From an uncultured Bacteroidales bacterium (lineage in GTDB: Bacteria > Bacteroidota > Bacteroidia > Bacteroidales > UBA932), in the NCBI GenBank assembly GCA_900316795.1, contig ONEF01000004.1:124001-188000 (forward strand): a stretch of 64,000 nucleotides of DNA, in the 5' to 3' direction. Shown here piece after piece: positions 51,541 to 59,884 of this stretch. Each line of letters begins with the position of its first letter. The first letter of the stretch is position 1. Position numbers and translations under genes: made by a program. The notes beneath the pieces are model-generated. The model was not told where the DNA came from, did not search any database, and worked only from the letters and a program-made list of their open reading frames with translations.

Positions 51541-52674
51541 TTAGTTGATGGTTGTTCCGGTATCTGAGTGAGAGTCTCCTGGTGCAAACTCAGCGATTAC
51601 CGGGTAATGGTCTGAAAAATTGCACTTTATGGTTTTGTGGCTTAATGCCGTGCTGTTTTTTGGAATGAAGATGTAGTCTATTCTCAGCAGGGGCCACGCC
51701 ATGGAATAAGTGGCTGAAAAACCATGGCCCGCTTCTTTGAAAGTATCCAAACTGCCGTAAGACAGTTTGTGGTAAGTATAGGACATCGGGGTATCGTTGA
51801 AGTCTCCGCAAATTACAGCAGGATAGGGACTTTTCTGTATATGGCCGAGCACTTCGGCTACTTGTCCGGACCTTTTGATCCCGGTATTGCGGAGCTTGGT
51901 ATGGACACTGATTATTTCTTCCGCCACATCTTCAGAATTTTTTCTTTTTTCCCTTATCTTTTTGATCAGGGCCGTGGGGGAGATTGCGTAAGATTCCAGA
52001 TGGTTGTTGTAGAATCTGAGCGTGTCATTTTTTATCACGATGTCCGCAAACAGGGAGAGGTTGGTGCTGGACTTGAAAGTCAGTACGCCTCCGTTTGCTA
52101 TAGGGTATTTGCTGAGGATGATGTTTCCGCTCCTTTTGCCGTTGGTGTGCTTTATCAGGTGATATGTCCTGTAGCGGTAACCCGGAAAAATACTTTTTGC
52201 CTGACCGGTACTGTCCAGATAGGCTTCCTGAAGGCAGATGATGTCTGCGTCTGTACTGCCAAGATGTCTGGAAATGCTGTCTATGGTGGCGGTAGCGGAC
52301 AGTCCGCCGGAAGACAGGCGGAATTTGCCCACATTGTAAGTTTCTATTTTTATGGGGTTTGAACCTGATGCTGTTTCTTCTGAACTCTTGAACTTGAAAA
52401 ACCTTTCGGCAAAAAGCAAAGCCGGAAGGATGGCAATCAGCGGTATCCAGACACTTTTGCTGCGGCCCAGGAGAGCTATCATAAACAGAATGATGTTGAT
52501 GGCAAGTATCGGGATGAAATACAACCCGAAAAACAAAGGTGCAGAAAACCTGGACGGGTCTATATATGAAGAAATATATGACAGGAAAAGGCACAGGGCG
52601 GCAACTGTCAGGACAAATCTGAATGTTATCCCGAACAGTAGCGGAATCCTTCTTTTTTTCCTTGAAGCTGTCAT
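51541..52674 (-). CDS. Membrane-anchored endonuclease/exonuclease/phosphatase-family protein
   Basis: 377 residues. Three membrane helices in the first ~90 residues, then an EEP domain: IETYNVGKFRL, IICLQEAYLD with the catalytic Glu, FYNNHLESYAIS, ICGDFNDTPMSYTYHKL with the Asp/Asn pair and CNFSDHYPVIAEF with the final Asp-His. Bacteroidales relatives are common and uncharacterised; nuclease or lipid-phosphatase activity are both possible. It lies 41 bp after the rhomboid gene. Confidence 0.88.
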   Translation of the reverse strand: MTASRKKRRIPLLFGITFRFVLTVAALCLFLSYISSYIDPSRFSAPLFFGLYFIPILAINIILFMIALLGRSKSVWIPLIAILPALLFAERFFKFKSSEETASGSNPIKIETYNVGKFRLSSGGLSATATIDSISRHLGSTDADIICLQEAYLDSTGQAKSIFPGYRYRTYHLIKHTNGKRSGNIILSKYPIANGGVLTFKSSTNLSLFADIVIKNDTLRFYNNHLESYAISPTALIKKIREKRKNSEDVAEEIISVHTKLRNTGIKRSGQVAEVLGHIQKSPYPAVICGDFNDTPMSYTYHKLSYGSLDTFKEAGHGFSATYSMAWPLLRIDYIFIPKNSTALSHKTIKCNFSDHYPVIAEFAPGDSHSDTGTTIN

Positions 52675-52715
52675 ATCTTCATTCTTTTATTCTTTTCTCA
52701 GCGACGGGCTGTCTG

Positions 52716-53324
52716 TTACTCAACCCACTCGTACAGTTTGTTTTTCTTCTTCCAGATAAGTATCAGGATTATTCCGAATATCATACCCCCAAGATGTGCG
52801 AAGTGTGCTATGCCGCTTGTAGTGTCGAATATGCCGGTCACGAGTTCTATAGCTCCGAATATCAGCACAAACCACTTGGCTTTGAGAGTTACCGGAATCG
52901 GGAATATCATCGTGATTCTGTTGTTTGGGAAAAGCATCCCGTAACCAAGGAGCACTCCATAGACAGCTCCGGAAGCTCCTACGGTTGGCAGGTTGTAGTC
53001 AACCCCCTGGAGATACATTACCAGAAGGTGGCAGGCTGCGGCTCCGAGCCCTGTAACAAAATAGTAGAGCAGGAATTGCTTGCTTCCCCAGACTCTTTCC
53101 AATGCTATTCCGAAGAAGAACAGCGTGTACATGTTGAAGAATATGTGGAAGAAGCCTCCGTGCATGAACATGTGTGTTATCAGCTGCCAAGGACGGAAGA
53201 AGTATGTTCCTATCGGGAACAGGGCGAAATGTTCCAGCATGAACTCCTCGTTGAGGAGCGTGGCTATGAACATTATCACGTTGATGATTATTATGTGCTT
53301 GAGGGCTGGGGGTATGTTTCTCAT
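52716..53324 (-). CDS. Rhomboid-family intramembrane serine protease
   Basis: 202 residues with six membrane segments. The catalytic Ser is in TVGASGAVYGVLLGYG (GASG), the His in IAHFAHLGGMIFG, and the HxxxN motif in HGGFFHIFFNMYTLFFFG. Cleaves membrane substrates within the bilayer; no substrate known here. The start overlaps the mutL stop by 4 nt, so the ATG at 53324 is firm; the longer frame to 53405 is inside mutL. Confidence 0.92.
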   Translation of the reverse strand: MRNIPPALKHIIIINVIMFIATLLNEEFMLEHFALFPIGTYFFRPWQLITHMFMHGGFFHIFFNMYTLFFFGIALERVWGSKQFLLYYFVTGLGAAACHLLVMYLQGVDYNLPTVGASGAVYGVLLGYGMLFPNNRITMIFPIPVTLKAKWFVLIFGAIELVTGIFDTTSGIAHFAHLGGMIFGIILILIWKKKNKLYEWVE

Positions 53325-55084
53325 AACATTCTTTGTTTGATTTCGTCGGCGGTTATCCTGAAGAAGGTGTATCCCCCGTTGGGAGCTGTCGCCGGAGTGT
53401 TGCACAAAAAGAGCTGGTCTATTACGTTCTGGGCTTCACGCTCGGATATCACTGCCGTGTAGGAGAAGTTTGAGTGTCTTACCAGGTCTTCCGCCGCCTT
53501 CCGGAACAACTCTTCCTGGTTTCCTTCTTCTATGTAGGCCGCAATTTCCTCCATAGTTTCTTCTACTGAGAACTTTTCTCCCTTGAAGTCTGCCGGAGTG
53601 CCGCTTACCACTATGCAGTCTTTGCCGAACTGACGGATTTCAAAGCCCAGGGAGCGGACTTTGTCCACATTGTCCATAAGGGTGGCAAAGGAAGAGTGGT
53701 CCAGTGTAACCGTCTTCGGGAAAAGCTCTTCCTGAATCTGGCACCGGTGGTTCTGGAGAGAGTGCAGGTATCGTTCGTAGAAAATCCGCTGGCGTGCTCT
53801 GGCTATATTTACAACCAGCAGACCTCCCTTGCCGTCAGAAACAAGAACGATGTTCTTGTCTATCTGGACGATACGCCTTTCCTGAGGCTCTTCCTCCAGA
53901 TTTGAGTTGATGGAGCTGGGAACAGTTTTGTAGCCTGGTGTTTCTTCAAACGGATTGAAGAGAGGATTGTAGTCTATCTTGGGAGGTTTGAACCCGCCGC
54001 GCTGCATGATTAACTTCTCTTCCGGGGTTAGGGTGAATCCGTCTCCTGTACTTATTTCCGGAGGCACGCCTTCAGTGTCAAAATCTATTGAAGGAGCAAA
54101 GGCGTTTTTGCCAATGGCTTCCTTTACGGCGGCCTCAATAATCTGGAAGATAACCTGTTCGTTTTCCAGTTTTATCTCAGTCTTTGAGGGGCTTATGTTC
54201 ACGTCCAGTTCATTGGCCGGGACTTCAAGGAAAATGAAGTAATGAGGAGTGTTTCCCTCCGGGATAAGGTTTCCGTAACCTTTCAGCACAGCCTTGTGAA
54301 GCATCGGGCTCCTGAAATATCTGCCGTTTGCAAAGAGAAAGGTGTTCTGCTGGGTTTTCTTGGCACTTTGCGGCGTTCCGATTATGCCGTAAACTTTTAC
54401 TACAGTGGTTTCTACAGAAAGGTCTATCAGCTGCTTTCCAATCGCTGAGCCAAAAAGGTCAGTGAGCCTCTGCTTGAGGTTTCTTCCCCTTGGCAGGGTT
54501 ATGACTTCCTTGGAGTTTGAGATGAGGCGGAATTCTATATCCAGCCTGGTCAGGGCCACGCGGGTGAACTCAGACACTATCATCCGGTATTCGCTGCTGT
54601 CAGACTTGAGGAATTTCCTTCTTGCAGGTATGTTGAAGAACAGGTTGCGGACAGCTATGTTACAACCTTCCGGGCAGGCTATTTCAGTGGTTTCAAGAAC
54701 TTTGCCGCCAGATATATGTACTTCAGCACCGGTTTCCAGTCCTCTCTTGCGGGTCTTGAGAGTCACGTCTGCACAGGCGGCTATTGAAGCCAGAGCCTCT
54801 CCACGGAATCCGAAAGTTGACAGATTCTGGAGGTCTTCCACACTGTCTATCTTGGATGTTGCGTGTGAGAGGAAACAAAGCCCTGCCTCTTCCGAAGTCA
54901 TTCCGCAGCCGTTGTCAATAACCTGGATGAGTGTTTTCCCGTAGTCAGACACCACCAGCATGATGGAAGTGGCTCCGGCGTCCGCGGAGTTCTCCATCAG
55001 TTCCTTGACAACAGAAGCCGGTCTCTGGATAACTTCTCCGGCGGCAATCAGGCTGTAAATATGTTCAGGTAAAACTTTTAACAT
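53321..55084 (-). CDS. mutL: DNA mismatch repair protein MutL
   Basis: 587 residues. N-terminal GHKL ATPase: IAAGEVIQRPASVVKELMEN, VIDNGCGM, HATSKI, FGFRGEALASI. The middle domain has NGRYFRSPMLHKAVLKGYG and the C-terminal dimerisation domain follows a variable linker. The metal-binding endonuclease motif DQHAxxER is replaced by NIARARQRIFYER, so it probably lacks the zinc-type nuclease motif in that place. mutS is not nearby. It heads a run of rhomboid, EEP and tsaC genes. Confidence 0.93.
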   Translation of the reverse strand: MLKVLPEHIYSLIAAGEVIQRPASVVKELMENSADAGATSIMLVVSDYGKTLIQVIDNGCGMTSEEAGLCFLSHATSKIDSVEDLQNLSTFGFRGEALASIAACADVTLKTRKRGLETGAEVHISGGKVLETTEIACPEGCNIAVRNLFFNIPARRKFLKSDSSEYRMIVSEFTRVALTRLDIEFRLISNSKEVITLPRGRNLKQRLTDLFGSAIGKQLIDLSVETTVVKVYGIIGTPQSAKKTQQNTFLFANGRYFRSPMLHKAVLKGYGNLIPEGNTPHYFIFLEVPANELDVNISPSKTEIKLENEQVIFQIIEAAVKEAIGKNAFAPSIDFDTEGVPPEISTGDGFTLTPEEKLIMQRGGFKPPKIDYNPLFNPFEETPGYKTVPSSINSNLEEEPQERRIVQIDKNIVLVSDGKGGLLVVNIARARQRIFYERYLHSLQNHRCQIQEELFPKTVTLDHSSFATLMDNVDKVRSLGFEIRQFGKDCIVVSGTPADFKGEKFSVEETMEEIAAYIEEGNQEELFRKAAEDLVRHSNFSYTAVISEREAQNVIDQLFLCNTPATAPNGGYTFFRITADEIKQRML

Positions 55085-55127
55085 CCGTCAACTAATATAG
55101 ATGAAACTCAAAAGAAAGTCTTTGTTC

Positions 55128-55448
55128 CTACTGATGGTTGATCTGGTAGGCCTGGAACAGCAGATGAAGAGCCTTGGTAAAGTAAAGCAAGGCCACAAGT
55201 ATCACAGCGATAAGAATATACACAACGTATCTCTTACCTCGGCCATATCCCCCGTCGGCCCTCTTGAGCTCCCGGTAAGGCTTTCTGAAGCCCTTGCTTA
55301 CGATACTGCCTGGCACATATTCCTTACCGCTCTCGGAAGCCTTGATTTCTGCGTTTATCCCCTCGAATTTCTCGAGATCCTTGTTGTAATATCTGCTCGG
55401 ATAGTCAAAAACCCTGTGTTCCGGCAGATGAAAAAACTTGAAACCCAT
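55128..55448 (-). CDS. Small conserved membrane protein of the mutL neighbourhood
   Basis: 106 residues. The N-terminal LPEHRVFDYPSRYYNKDLEK is like a short Bacteroidales-conserved protein often found next to mutL and sometimes mislabelled riboflavin synthase subunit. One membrane helix near the C-terminus (VVYILIAVILVALLYF). The ATG at 55448 is preferred over the TTG at 55457. It lies 43 bp upstream of mutL on the same strand. Function unknown. Confidence 0.7.
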   Translation of the reverse strand: MGFKFFHLPEHRVFDYPSRYYNKDLEKFEGINAEIKASESGKEYVPGSIVSKGFRKPYRELKRADGGYGRGKRYVVYILIAVILVALLYFTKALHLLFQAYQINHQ

Positions 55449-55607
55449 ATCTGTCAAATAACATTTCTTTGTCTAAACTTCAAATATACTCAATATATTC
55501 CAAACGGGTTATTTCAAGTGCCATTTAATCGATACTATATTACTATGTCCATGTTGCGCTGTGAACTGGAATTTGCGAAAAAAACATAGGAACGATTAAT
55601 AAAGTTT

Positions 55608-55615
55608 TAACTTTG
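55608..55615 (+). promoter_or_regulatory. -7 promoter element (TAACTTTG) of ispF
   Basis: Matches TAnnTTTG and ends only 6 nt before the ATG at 55622, so transcription would start at or beside the start codon. Confidence 0.55.
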
Positions 55616-55621
55616 CGGTAT

Positions 55622-56170
55622 ATGAAACAGACATTCAGAATCGGCAACGGATATGACGTGCATCTTCTGGCTCCTGGACTGAGACTGGTTCTTGGTGGAG
55701 TTGACATCCCGCACACAAAAGGCCTGATAGCTCATTCAGACGGAGATGTGGCAATACATGCTCTCTGCGACGCCCTTTTGGGAGCTCTTTCCCTCGGCGA
55801 TATCGGACATCATTTCCCGGATTCCAGCGCGGAATTCAAGGGGATAGACAGCAAGATCCTTCTCCGGAGGACCTACAACCTCATCCTTGAGAGAGGATAC
55901 CGCTTGGTGAACGCAGACATTACCATTCTCCTCCAGAAGCCCAAAGTAGCCCCTTACATCCTCAAGATGAGGGAAACCCTTGCGGAGACTTTGTCTGCCA
56001 CAGCCAAGGATTTCTGCCACAGCAGAGGCATCAGTCCGGATTCCGGCTATGCTTGCAGCATGGAGGACATATCAGTCAAAGCAACCACTACGGAAGGTGC
56101 CGGATTTGTGGGCCGGGAAGAGGGTGTAGCGGTTTATGCGACAGTACTTGTTGAAAAAATTTGTGAATAA
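55622..56170 (+). CDS. ispF: 2-C-methyl-D-erythritol 2,4-cyclodiphosphate synthase
   Basis: 182 residues. Zinc enzyme of the MEP isoprenoid pathway. It has IGNGYDVHLL with the DxH zinc ligands, GLIAHSDGDVAIHALCDALL, GDIGHHFPDS and KATTTEGAGFVGREEGVAV. A short extra loop (DFCHSRGISPDSGYACSMED) lies before KATT. Length is slightly over the usual ~160. The frame from 55613 would start with a TTG inside the -7 element, so the ATG at 55622 is used. Confidence 0.93.
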   Translation: MKQTFRIGNGYDVHLLAPGLRLVLGGVDIPHTKGLIAHSDGDVAIHALCDALLGALSLGDIGHHFPDSSAEFKGIDSKILLRRTYNLILERGYRLVNADITILLQKPKVAPYILKMRETLAETLSATAKDFCHSRGISPDSGYACSMEDISVKATTTEGAGFVGREEGVAVYATVLVEKICE

Positions 56171-56182
56171 GATAAAAATTCT

Positions 56183-56190
56183 TACTTTTG
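56183..56190 (+). promoter_or_regulatory. -7 promoter element (TACTTTTG) of the tRNA pair
   Basis: Matches TAnnTTTG; predicted start near 56197, about 19 nt before tRNA-Gln. Confidence 0.5.
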
Positions 56191-56215
56191 CAACCCCAAA
56201 ACCAGTTGGGAGTAT

Positions 56216-56286
56216 TGAGATATGGTGTAATGGCAGCACAAGAGATTCTGGTCCTCTTAGTCCTGGTTCGAATCCGGGTATCTCAA
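56216..56286 (+). tRNA. tRNA-Gln (anticodon CTG)
   Basis: Acceptor arms TGAGATA and TATCTCA, T-arm with GGTTCGAATCC, anticodon loop TTCTGGT giving CUG. The last anticodon-stem pair is an A-C mismatch. No encoded CCA (CAA follows). Confidence 0.9.
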
Positions 56287-56324
56287 CAAATCTGAAAGTC
56301 CAGCCAGCTGCTGGGCACAGTGAT

Positions 56325-56398
56325 GGCGCGGTAGCTCAGCTGGTTAGAGCGCATGATTCATAATCATGAGGTCGGCGGTTCAAGCCCGCCCCGCGCTA
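56325..56398 (+). tRNA. tRNA-Met (anticodon CAT)
   Basis: D-arm TAGCTCAGCTGGTTAGAGC, anticodon stem CATGA/TCATG around loop TTCATAA, T-arm with GGTTCAAGCCC, acceptor GGCGCGG with CCGCGCT. Likely the elongator type. CCA is not encoded. Confidence 0.9.
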
Positions 56399-56406
56399 CA
56401 AAATAA

Positions 56407-56438
56407 AGCGACAGAAATGATTCTGCCGCTTTTTTTTA
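56407..56438 (+). terminator. Intrinsic terminator of the tRNA operon
   Basis: 10-bp stem with one mismatch (56407-56416 with 56421-56430), loop ATGA, then eight T residues. It begins 8 nt after tRNA-Met. Confidence 0.85.
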
Positions 56439-56457
56439 TCATAGGGTCTCTCTGTTG

Positions 56458-56877
56458 TCAGTTGAGGCTGAAGAAGAAGTACAGGCCGGCCCAGTTTTTC
56501 GGGATGCCTCTGGCGGAACCTATCTGGGAGCCATATTTGTCTCGGATAGTGCCGTCGTTGTCCACTTTGCCGATCTGGCTTCCGTACTTGTCGCGTACCA
56601 CTCCGTCTGAATTGACTTTTCCAACCTGGCTGCCATATTTGTCCCTGATGGCGCCGTCGGAGTCTATCTTCCCTATCTGGGAGCCGTACTTGTCCCGTAC
56701 TGTGCCGTCATTGTTTATCTTGCCAGTCTGTGAGCCGTATTTGTCCCGGATGGTGCCGTCGCTCTGGATGGATCCTATCTGGCTTCCGTACTTGTCGCGG
56801 ATCGTCTGGGCATCTGCCTTTGAAGGCAGGGCCAGCAGAATTATCGCTGAGGCCAAAAGTGCAATAATCTTTTTCAT
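56458..56877 (-). CDS. Exported 17-residue-repeat protein (beta-flower-like)
   Basis: 139 residues: signal peptide ending near ADAQ, then six to seven units of 17 residues with consensus RDKYGSQIGKIDSDGTI, and a short tail ending GLYFFFSLN. Such YG..IG repeats form small beta-flower folds in Bacteroidota secreted proteins. Function unknown. The repeats are encoded by diverged codons, so they are old rather than a fresh minisatellite. Confidence 0.8.
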   Translation of the reverse strand: MKKIIALLASAIILLALPSKADAQTIRDKYGSQIGSIQSDGTIRDKYGSQTGKINNDGTVRDKYGSQIGKIDSDGAIRDKYGSQVGKVNSDGVVRDKYGSQIGKVDNDGTIRDKYGSQIGSARGIPKNWAGLYFFFSLN

Positions 56878-56890
56878 AGCTGTAAAGGTG

Positions 56891-57697
56891 TTATTTGTCT
56901 ATCTTCTTGAACTCCTCCAGCAATAATCCTTCCATAACTTTATAACCCGCAATAATAGGGTGCACACCATCCTTTGAGTACTTCTTCGGGAAGCCTCCGT
57001 TTTCATCGGCCAGCAGAGAATGGTAGTCTATGTAAGGGATACCTTCTCCAGCGGCATATTCTCTTATCATCTTGTTGAGTTTGATGATGTCCTGTGCCGG
57101 GGCGAGGTCCTTCCTCCAGATAAATCCTGCTGCAGGCGGAACGGAACAGAGTATCGGCTTGATATTGTGAGCCTTGGCAAGTTCCACCATAGACTTCAGG
57201 TTGCCAAGAATGTTCTCCAGGGAGATTATGCCGTTGTTCTGGGCTACATCGTTGGTGCCTGCCATAATGAACACGTACTGAGGGTTCAGGTCCAGCACAT
57301 CCCTGCGGAAACGGACCAGCATCTCGCTTGTTGTCTGCCCGGAGATTCCCCTGCCCACAAAGTTGTTGTCGCGGAAGAATGTGGAATCCAGGTCCCACCA
57401 AAGTTCAGTGATAGAGTCTCCCATAAGCACTGCCTTCACCTTGCGGCTTTTCCACTCGCACTTGGCGCATTTTGCCTTTTGTTCCTTGTCTTTTTCAGCA
57501 ATTTTCATTTTCTCGGCGATTATGGCATTGTCTTTCCGGAACACATAGAACTGTGCCCAGTCCTGTTTCTTTGTGTCTGCTTTGGCCGCCTGCACATCGT
57601 TTGGCTCTGATGTCTTGGCGGCAGCCTTCTGTGTCTGTGCCGCGGTGAAAGATGCTGAAGCCAGCATTGCAAGCGCCAGTATGAATATCCTTCTCAT
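56891..57697 (-). CDS. SGNH/GDSL-family exported hydrolase
   Basis: 268 residues with a signal peptide (MRRIFILALAMLASASFTAA). SGNH blocks: GDSITELWWDLD (Ser), GRGISGQTTSEM (Gly), AGTNDVAQN (Asn), and KDGVHPI (Asp-His). The family includes esterases that act on sugars and lipids; a charged ~60-residue spacer precedes the domain. It lies 13 bp upstream of the repeat protein on the same strand. The longer frame to 57739 is not used because the signal peptide starts at 57697. Confidence 0.88.
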   Translation of the reverse strand: MRRIFILALAMLASASFTAAQTQKAAAKTSEPNDVQAAKADTKKQDWAQFYVFRKDNAIIAEKMKIAEKDKEQKAKCAKCEWKSRKVKAVLMGDSITELWWDLDSTFFRDNNFVGRGISGQTTSEMLVRFRRDVLDLNPQYVFIMAGTNDVAQNNGIISLENILGNLKSMVELAKAHNIKPILCSVPPAAGFIWRKDLAPAQDIIKLNKMIREYAAGEGIPYIDYHSLLADENGGFPKKYSKDGVHPIIAGYKVMEGLLLEEFKKIDK

Positions 57698-57818
57698 GGT
57701 GTAAGTATGTTTTGTCTTAAAACAGTTGCAAGTTAACACTTTTTATGTATTTGTTTCTCTCTGACATTTGTCCATTTTGTTGCATTTAATAGTTGAATCC
57801 AGAATAAAAAAACAATCA

Positions 57819-57835
57819 TTGACACAACCTGTCAA
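57819..57835 (+). promoter_or_regulatory. Palindrome TTGACA-N5-TGTCAA, candidate operator of the umu operon
   Basis: Perfect 6-bp inverted repeat, 10 bp before the -7 element TACCTTTG (57846-57853). The position would let a repressor (LexA-like or other) block the promoter. No second copy was found by eye in this window. Confidence 0.5.
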
Positions 57836-57845
57836 AACACGGCAG

Positions 57846-57853
57846 TACCTTTG
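57846..57853 (+). promoter_or_regulatory. -7 promoter element (TACCTTTG) of the umu operon
   Basis: Matches TAnnTTTG; predicted start near 57860, about 31 nt before the small ORF. Confidence 0.6.
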
Positions 57854-57890
57854 CATCGTGAAAAAGTAAAACAAACAAAAACATAAGATT

Positions 57891-57998
57891 ATGAACAGCT
57901 ACAACATTCTTTTCAACAGTGAGATAGCAGCCTTCATCGAGGAGACTATCGGAGACGCCCAGGAAGTCCAGATTTCCATAATCAGGGATGACAGGTAG
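57891..57998 (+). CDS. 35-residue ORF heading the umuDC operon
   Basis: Starts MNSYNILFNSEIAAFIEE and ends IISIIRDDR-type (ISIIRDDR). It is the first ATG downstream of the promoter and its last 11 nt overlap the umuD start, which suggests translational coupling. Acidic, probably one helix and one strand. No family recognised. It could be a regulator or partner of UmuD, or only a leader peptide. Confidence 0.5.
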   Translation: MNSYNILFNSEIAAFIEETIGDAQEVQISIIRDDR

Positions 57999-58449
57999 CA
58001 GTGTTTCTCTGGTGCTGCCGGTGGCGGACGGTGGCATAAGGGCGGGGTTTCCTTCTCCGGCCCAGGATTATCTGGAGAGCGGGATAGATTTGAACCGGGA
58101 GCTGGTGAAGAATCCCGCAGCCACGTTTTTCGGGCGGGTGAGTGGAGATTCGATGACAGTGGCCGGTATAGACGACGGAGACTTGATTGTGATAGACAAG
58201 AGCATTTCTGCGTCGGAAGGAGATATAGCAGTGTGCTATGTGGACGGGGAGTTTACTTTGAAGAGGATTCACATTGAAAGGAAAAGTGGAAAACCTGGAA
58301 GAGGCGGTGAGGCCGAACATGAATGCGAAGAAGTCTTGTGGCTTGTGCCGGAGAACCCTAAGTACAAGAAGATAAAAGTGACGCGGGAGCAGAACTTTAT
58401 GGTGTGGGGCGTGGTTACATATACCATAAAGAAAATCAGGAAGATGTGA
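57988..58449 (+). CDS. umuD: UmuD-like S24 self-cleaving protein
   Basis: 153 residues. Peptidase S24: Ser55 in SGDSM and Lys92 in FTLKRI form the dyad, and Ala19-Gly20 (IRAGFPSPAQDYLE) is the likely autocleavage site, as for E. coli UmuD. No DNA-binding domain, so it is not LexA. UmuD' activates UmuC for lesion bypass. umuC starts 44 bp downstream. Confidence 0.92.
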   Translation: MTGSSVSLVLPVADGGIRAGFPSPAQDYLESGIDLNRELVKNPAATFFGRVSGDSMTVAGIDDGDLIVIDKSISASEGDIAVCYVDGEFTLKRIHIERKSGKPGRGGEAEHECEEVLWLVPENPKYKKIKVTREQNFMVWGVVTYTIKKIRKM

Positions 58450-58493
58450 GAGAGGGAAGATGTGGGAGAGGGCTTAATCGTTGATAATTTTTC

Positions 58494-59861
58494 ATGGATG
58501 GAGAAAGACAAGGACGGTTTCTGGGAGTGATGGACTGCAACAACTTCTTTGTCTCCTGCGAGAGGGTGTTTGACCCGTCTCTGGAGGGGAGGCCGGTTGT
58601 GGTGCTTTCCAACAACGATGGCTGTGCCGTATCCAGAAGCCAGGAAGCCAAGGCTTTGGGTATAAAGATGGGAATGCCGGCATTCAAGATTGAGGAGGAG
58701 TTCCTGAGGAACGGGGTGGATGTTGCGATGTGCTCTTCCAACTATACGCTTTACGGAGACATGAGCCGCCGAGCAATGGATATTCTGAGGGATGTAGCCG
58801 GGAATGTGGATGTATATTCTATAGATGAGGCGTTTGTGGATTTCGGTTCAATGGCGCCGGAAGATGTGGTTTCTCTGGGGAGTGAGATAGTTTCCCGGGT
58901 GACCAAGGGGACGGGCATCCCGGTATCTGTGGGATGCGCTCATTCAAAGACACTTGCAAAGGCTGCTACAAGGTTTGCAAAGAAGTTCAAGGGATATAGG
59001 GGATTCTGCCTGATAGACTCAGAGGAGCAGCGGCGGAAGGCTATTTCGTTGCTGCCGCTGGAGGATGTCTGGGGCATAGGCTACCGCTCTGTCAAAAAGT
59101 TCTCGGCGATGGGGATTCTGACGGCGGCGGACTTTGTGGAGAAGGGGCCTTACTGGATAAAGCAGAGGATGGGGGTGTGCGGCCTGAGAACATACGAGGA
59201 GCTTATGGGGAGGGATGTCATCCGCCTGGACCACAGGCAGCTCAAGCAGACCATCACCACCAGCCGCAGCTTCGGTGAACTTGTATCTGACATCGGGCAG
59301 CTTAAGACTGCGGTATCTAACTTTGCGTCTTCCTGCGCCCGGAAACTCAGGGCCCAGAACAGTTCCGCCTTGTATGCTACAGTGTTCCTTATGACCAGTT
59401 TTTTCAGGGAAGACCTTCCGCAGTACTACAATCGTGCGGTGGTGGAATTTCCGGAGGCTGAGGACAGCTCCATAGGTCTGGTGGAAGGCTGCCTGGAGGC
59501 TTTGGAGAAAGTGTATCGGCCCGGGTATGCCTACAAGAAAGCCGGAGTTACGGTAAGCGGGATAGTTCCCGACGGCCACATCCAGCAAAACCTTTACTAT
59601 CAGCCTGATTATGAGCGCAACCGGAAGATAGACCTCCTGATGGATGAAGTCAACCGCCGCTACGGGCGCAGCACGCTTCACTTGGCCGTACAGGGAGAAA
59701 GTGCCGTCTTCAACCGCAGAGTCAGAAAACCGGCCGGAGTGTTGCAAGGCAAAACATCTTCGGGCATCGCTGAGCGGAAGGAAAAATGGGAAATGAGGTG
59801 CGAGCACCTTTCCAGAAACTATACCACAGATCTGAATGATGTTATAACAGTCTGTTGCTGA
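58494..59861 (+). CDS. umuC: DNA polymerase V catalytic subunit UmuC
   Basis: 455 residues. Y-family polymerase: [16 protein letters not shown] (first catalytic Asp), [10 protein letters not shown] (second acidic pair), and a palm/finger part with [14 protein letters not shown] little-finger and C-terminal UmuC region ([14 protein letters not shown], then [15 protein letters not shown]) is present. With UmuD' it copies damaged DNA. One ATCGCTGAG copy lies near the 3' end. Confidence 0.95.
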   Translation: MDGERQGRFLGVMDCNNFFVSCERVFDPSLEGRPVVVLSNNDGCAVSRSQEAKALGIKMGMPAFKIEEEFLRNGVDVAMCSSNYTLYGDMSRRAMDILRDVAGNVDVYSIDEAFVDFGSMAPEDVVSLGSEIVSRVTKGTGIPVSVGCAHSKTLAKAATRFAKKFKGYRGFCLIDSEEQRRKAISLLPLEDVWGIGYRSVKKFSAMGILTAADFVEKGPYWIKQRMGVCGLRTYEELMGRDVIRLDHRQLKQTITTSRSFGELVSDIGQLKTAVSNFASSCARKLRAQNSSALYATVFLMTSFFREDLPQYYNRAVVEFPEAEDSSIGLVEGCLEALEKVYRPGYAYKKAGVTVSGIVPDGHIQQNLYYQPDYERNRKIDLLMDEVNRRYGRSTLHLAVQGESAVFNRRVRKPAGVLQGKTSSGIAERKEKWEMRCEHLSRNYTTDLNDVITVCC

Positions 59862-59884
59862 GCGTGCAGTATTTTTTGGCGGCT

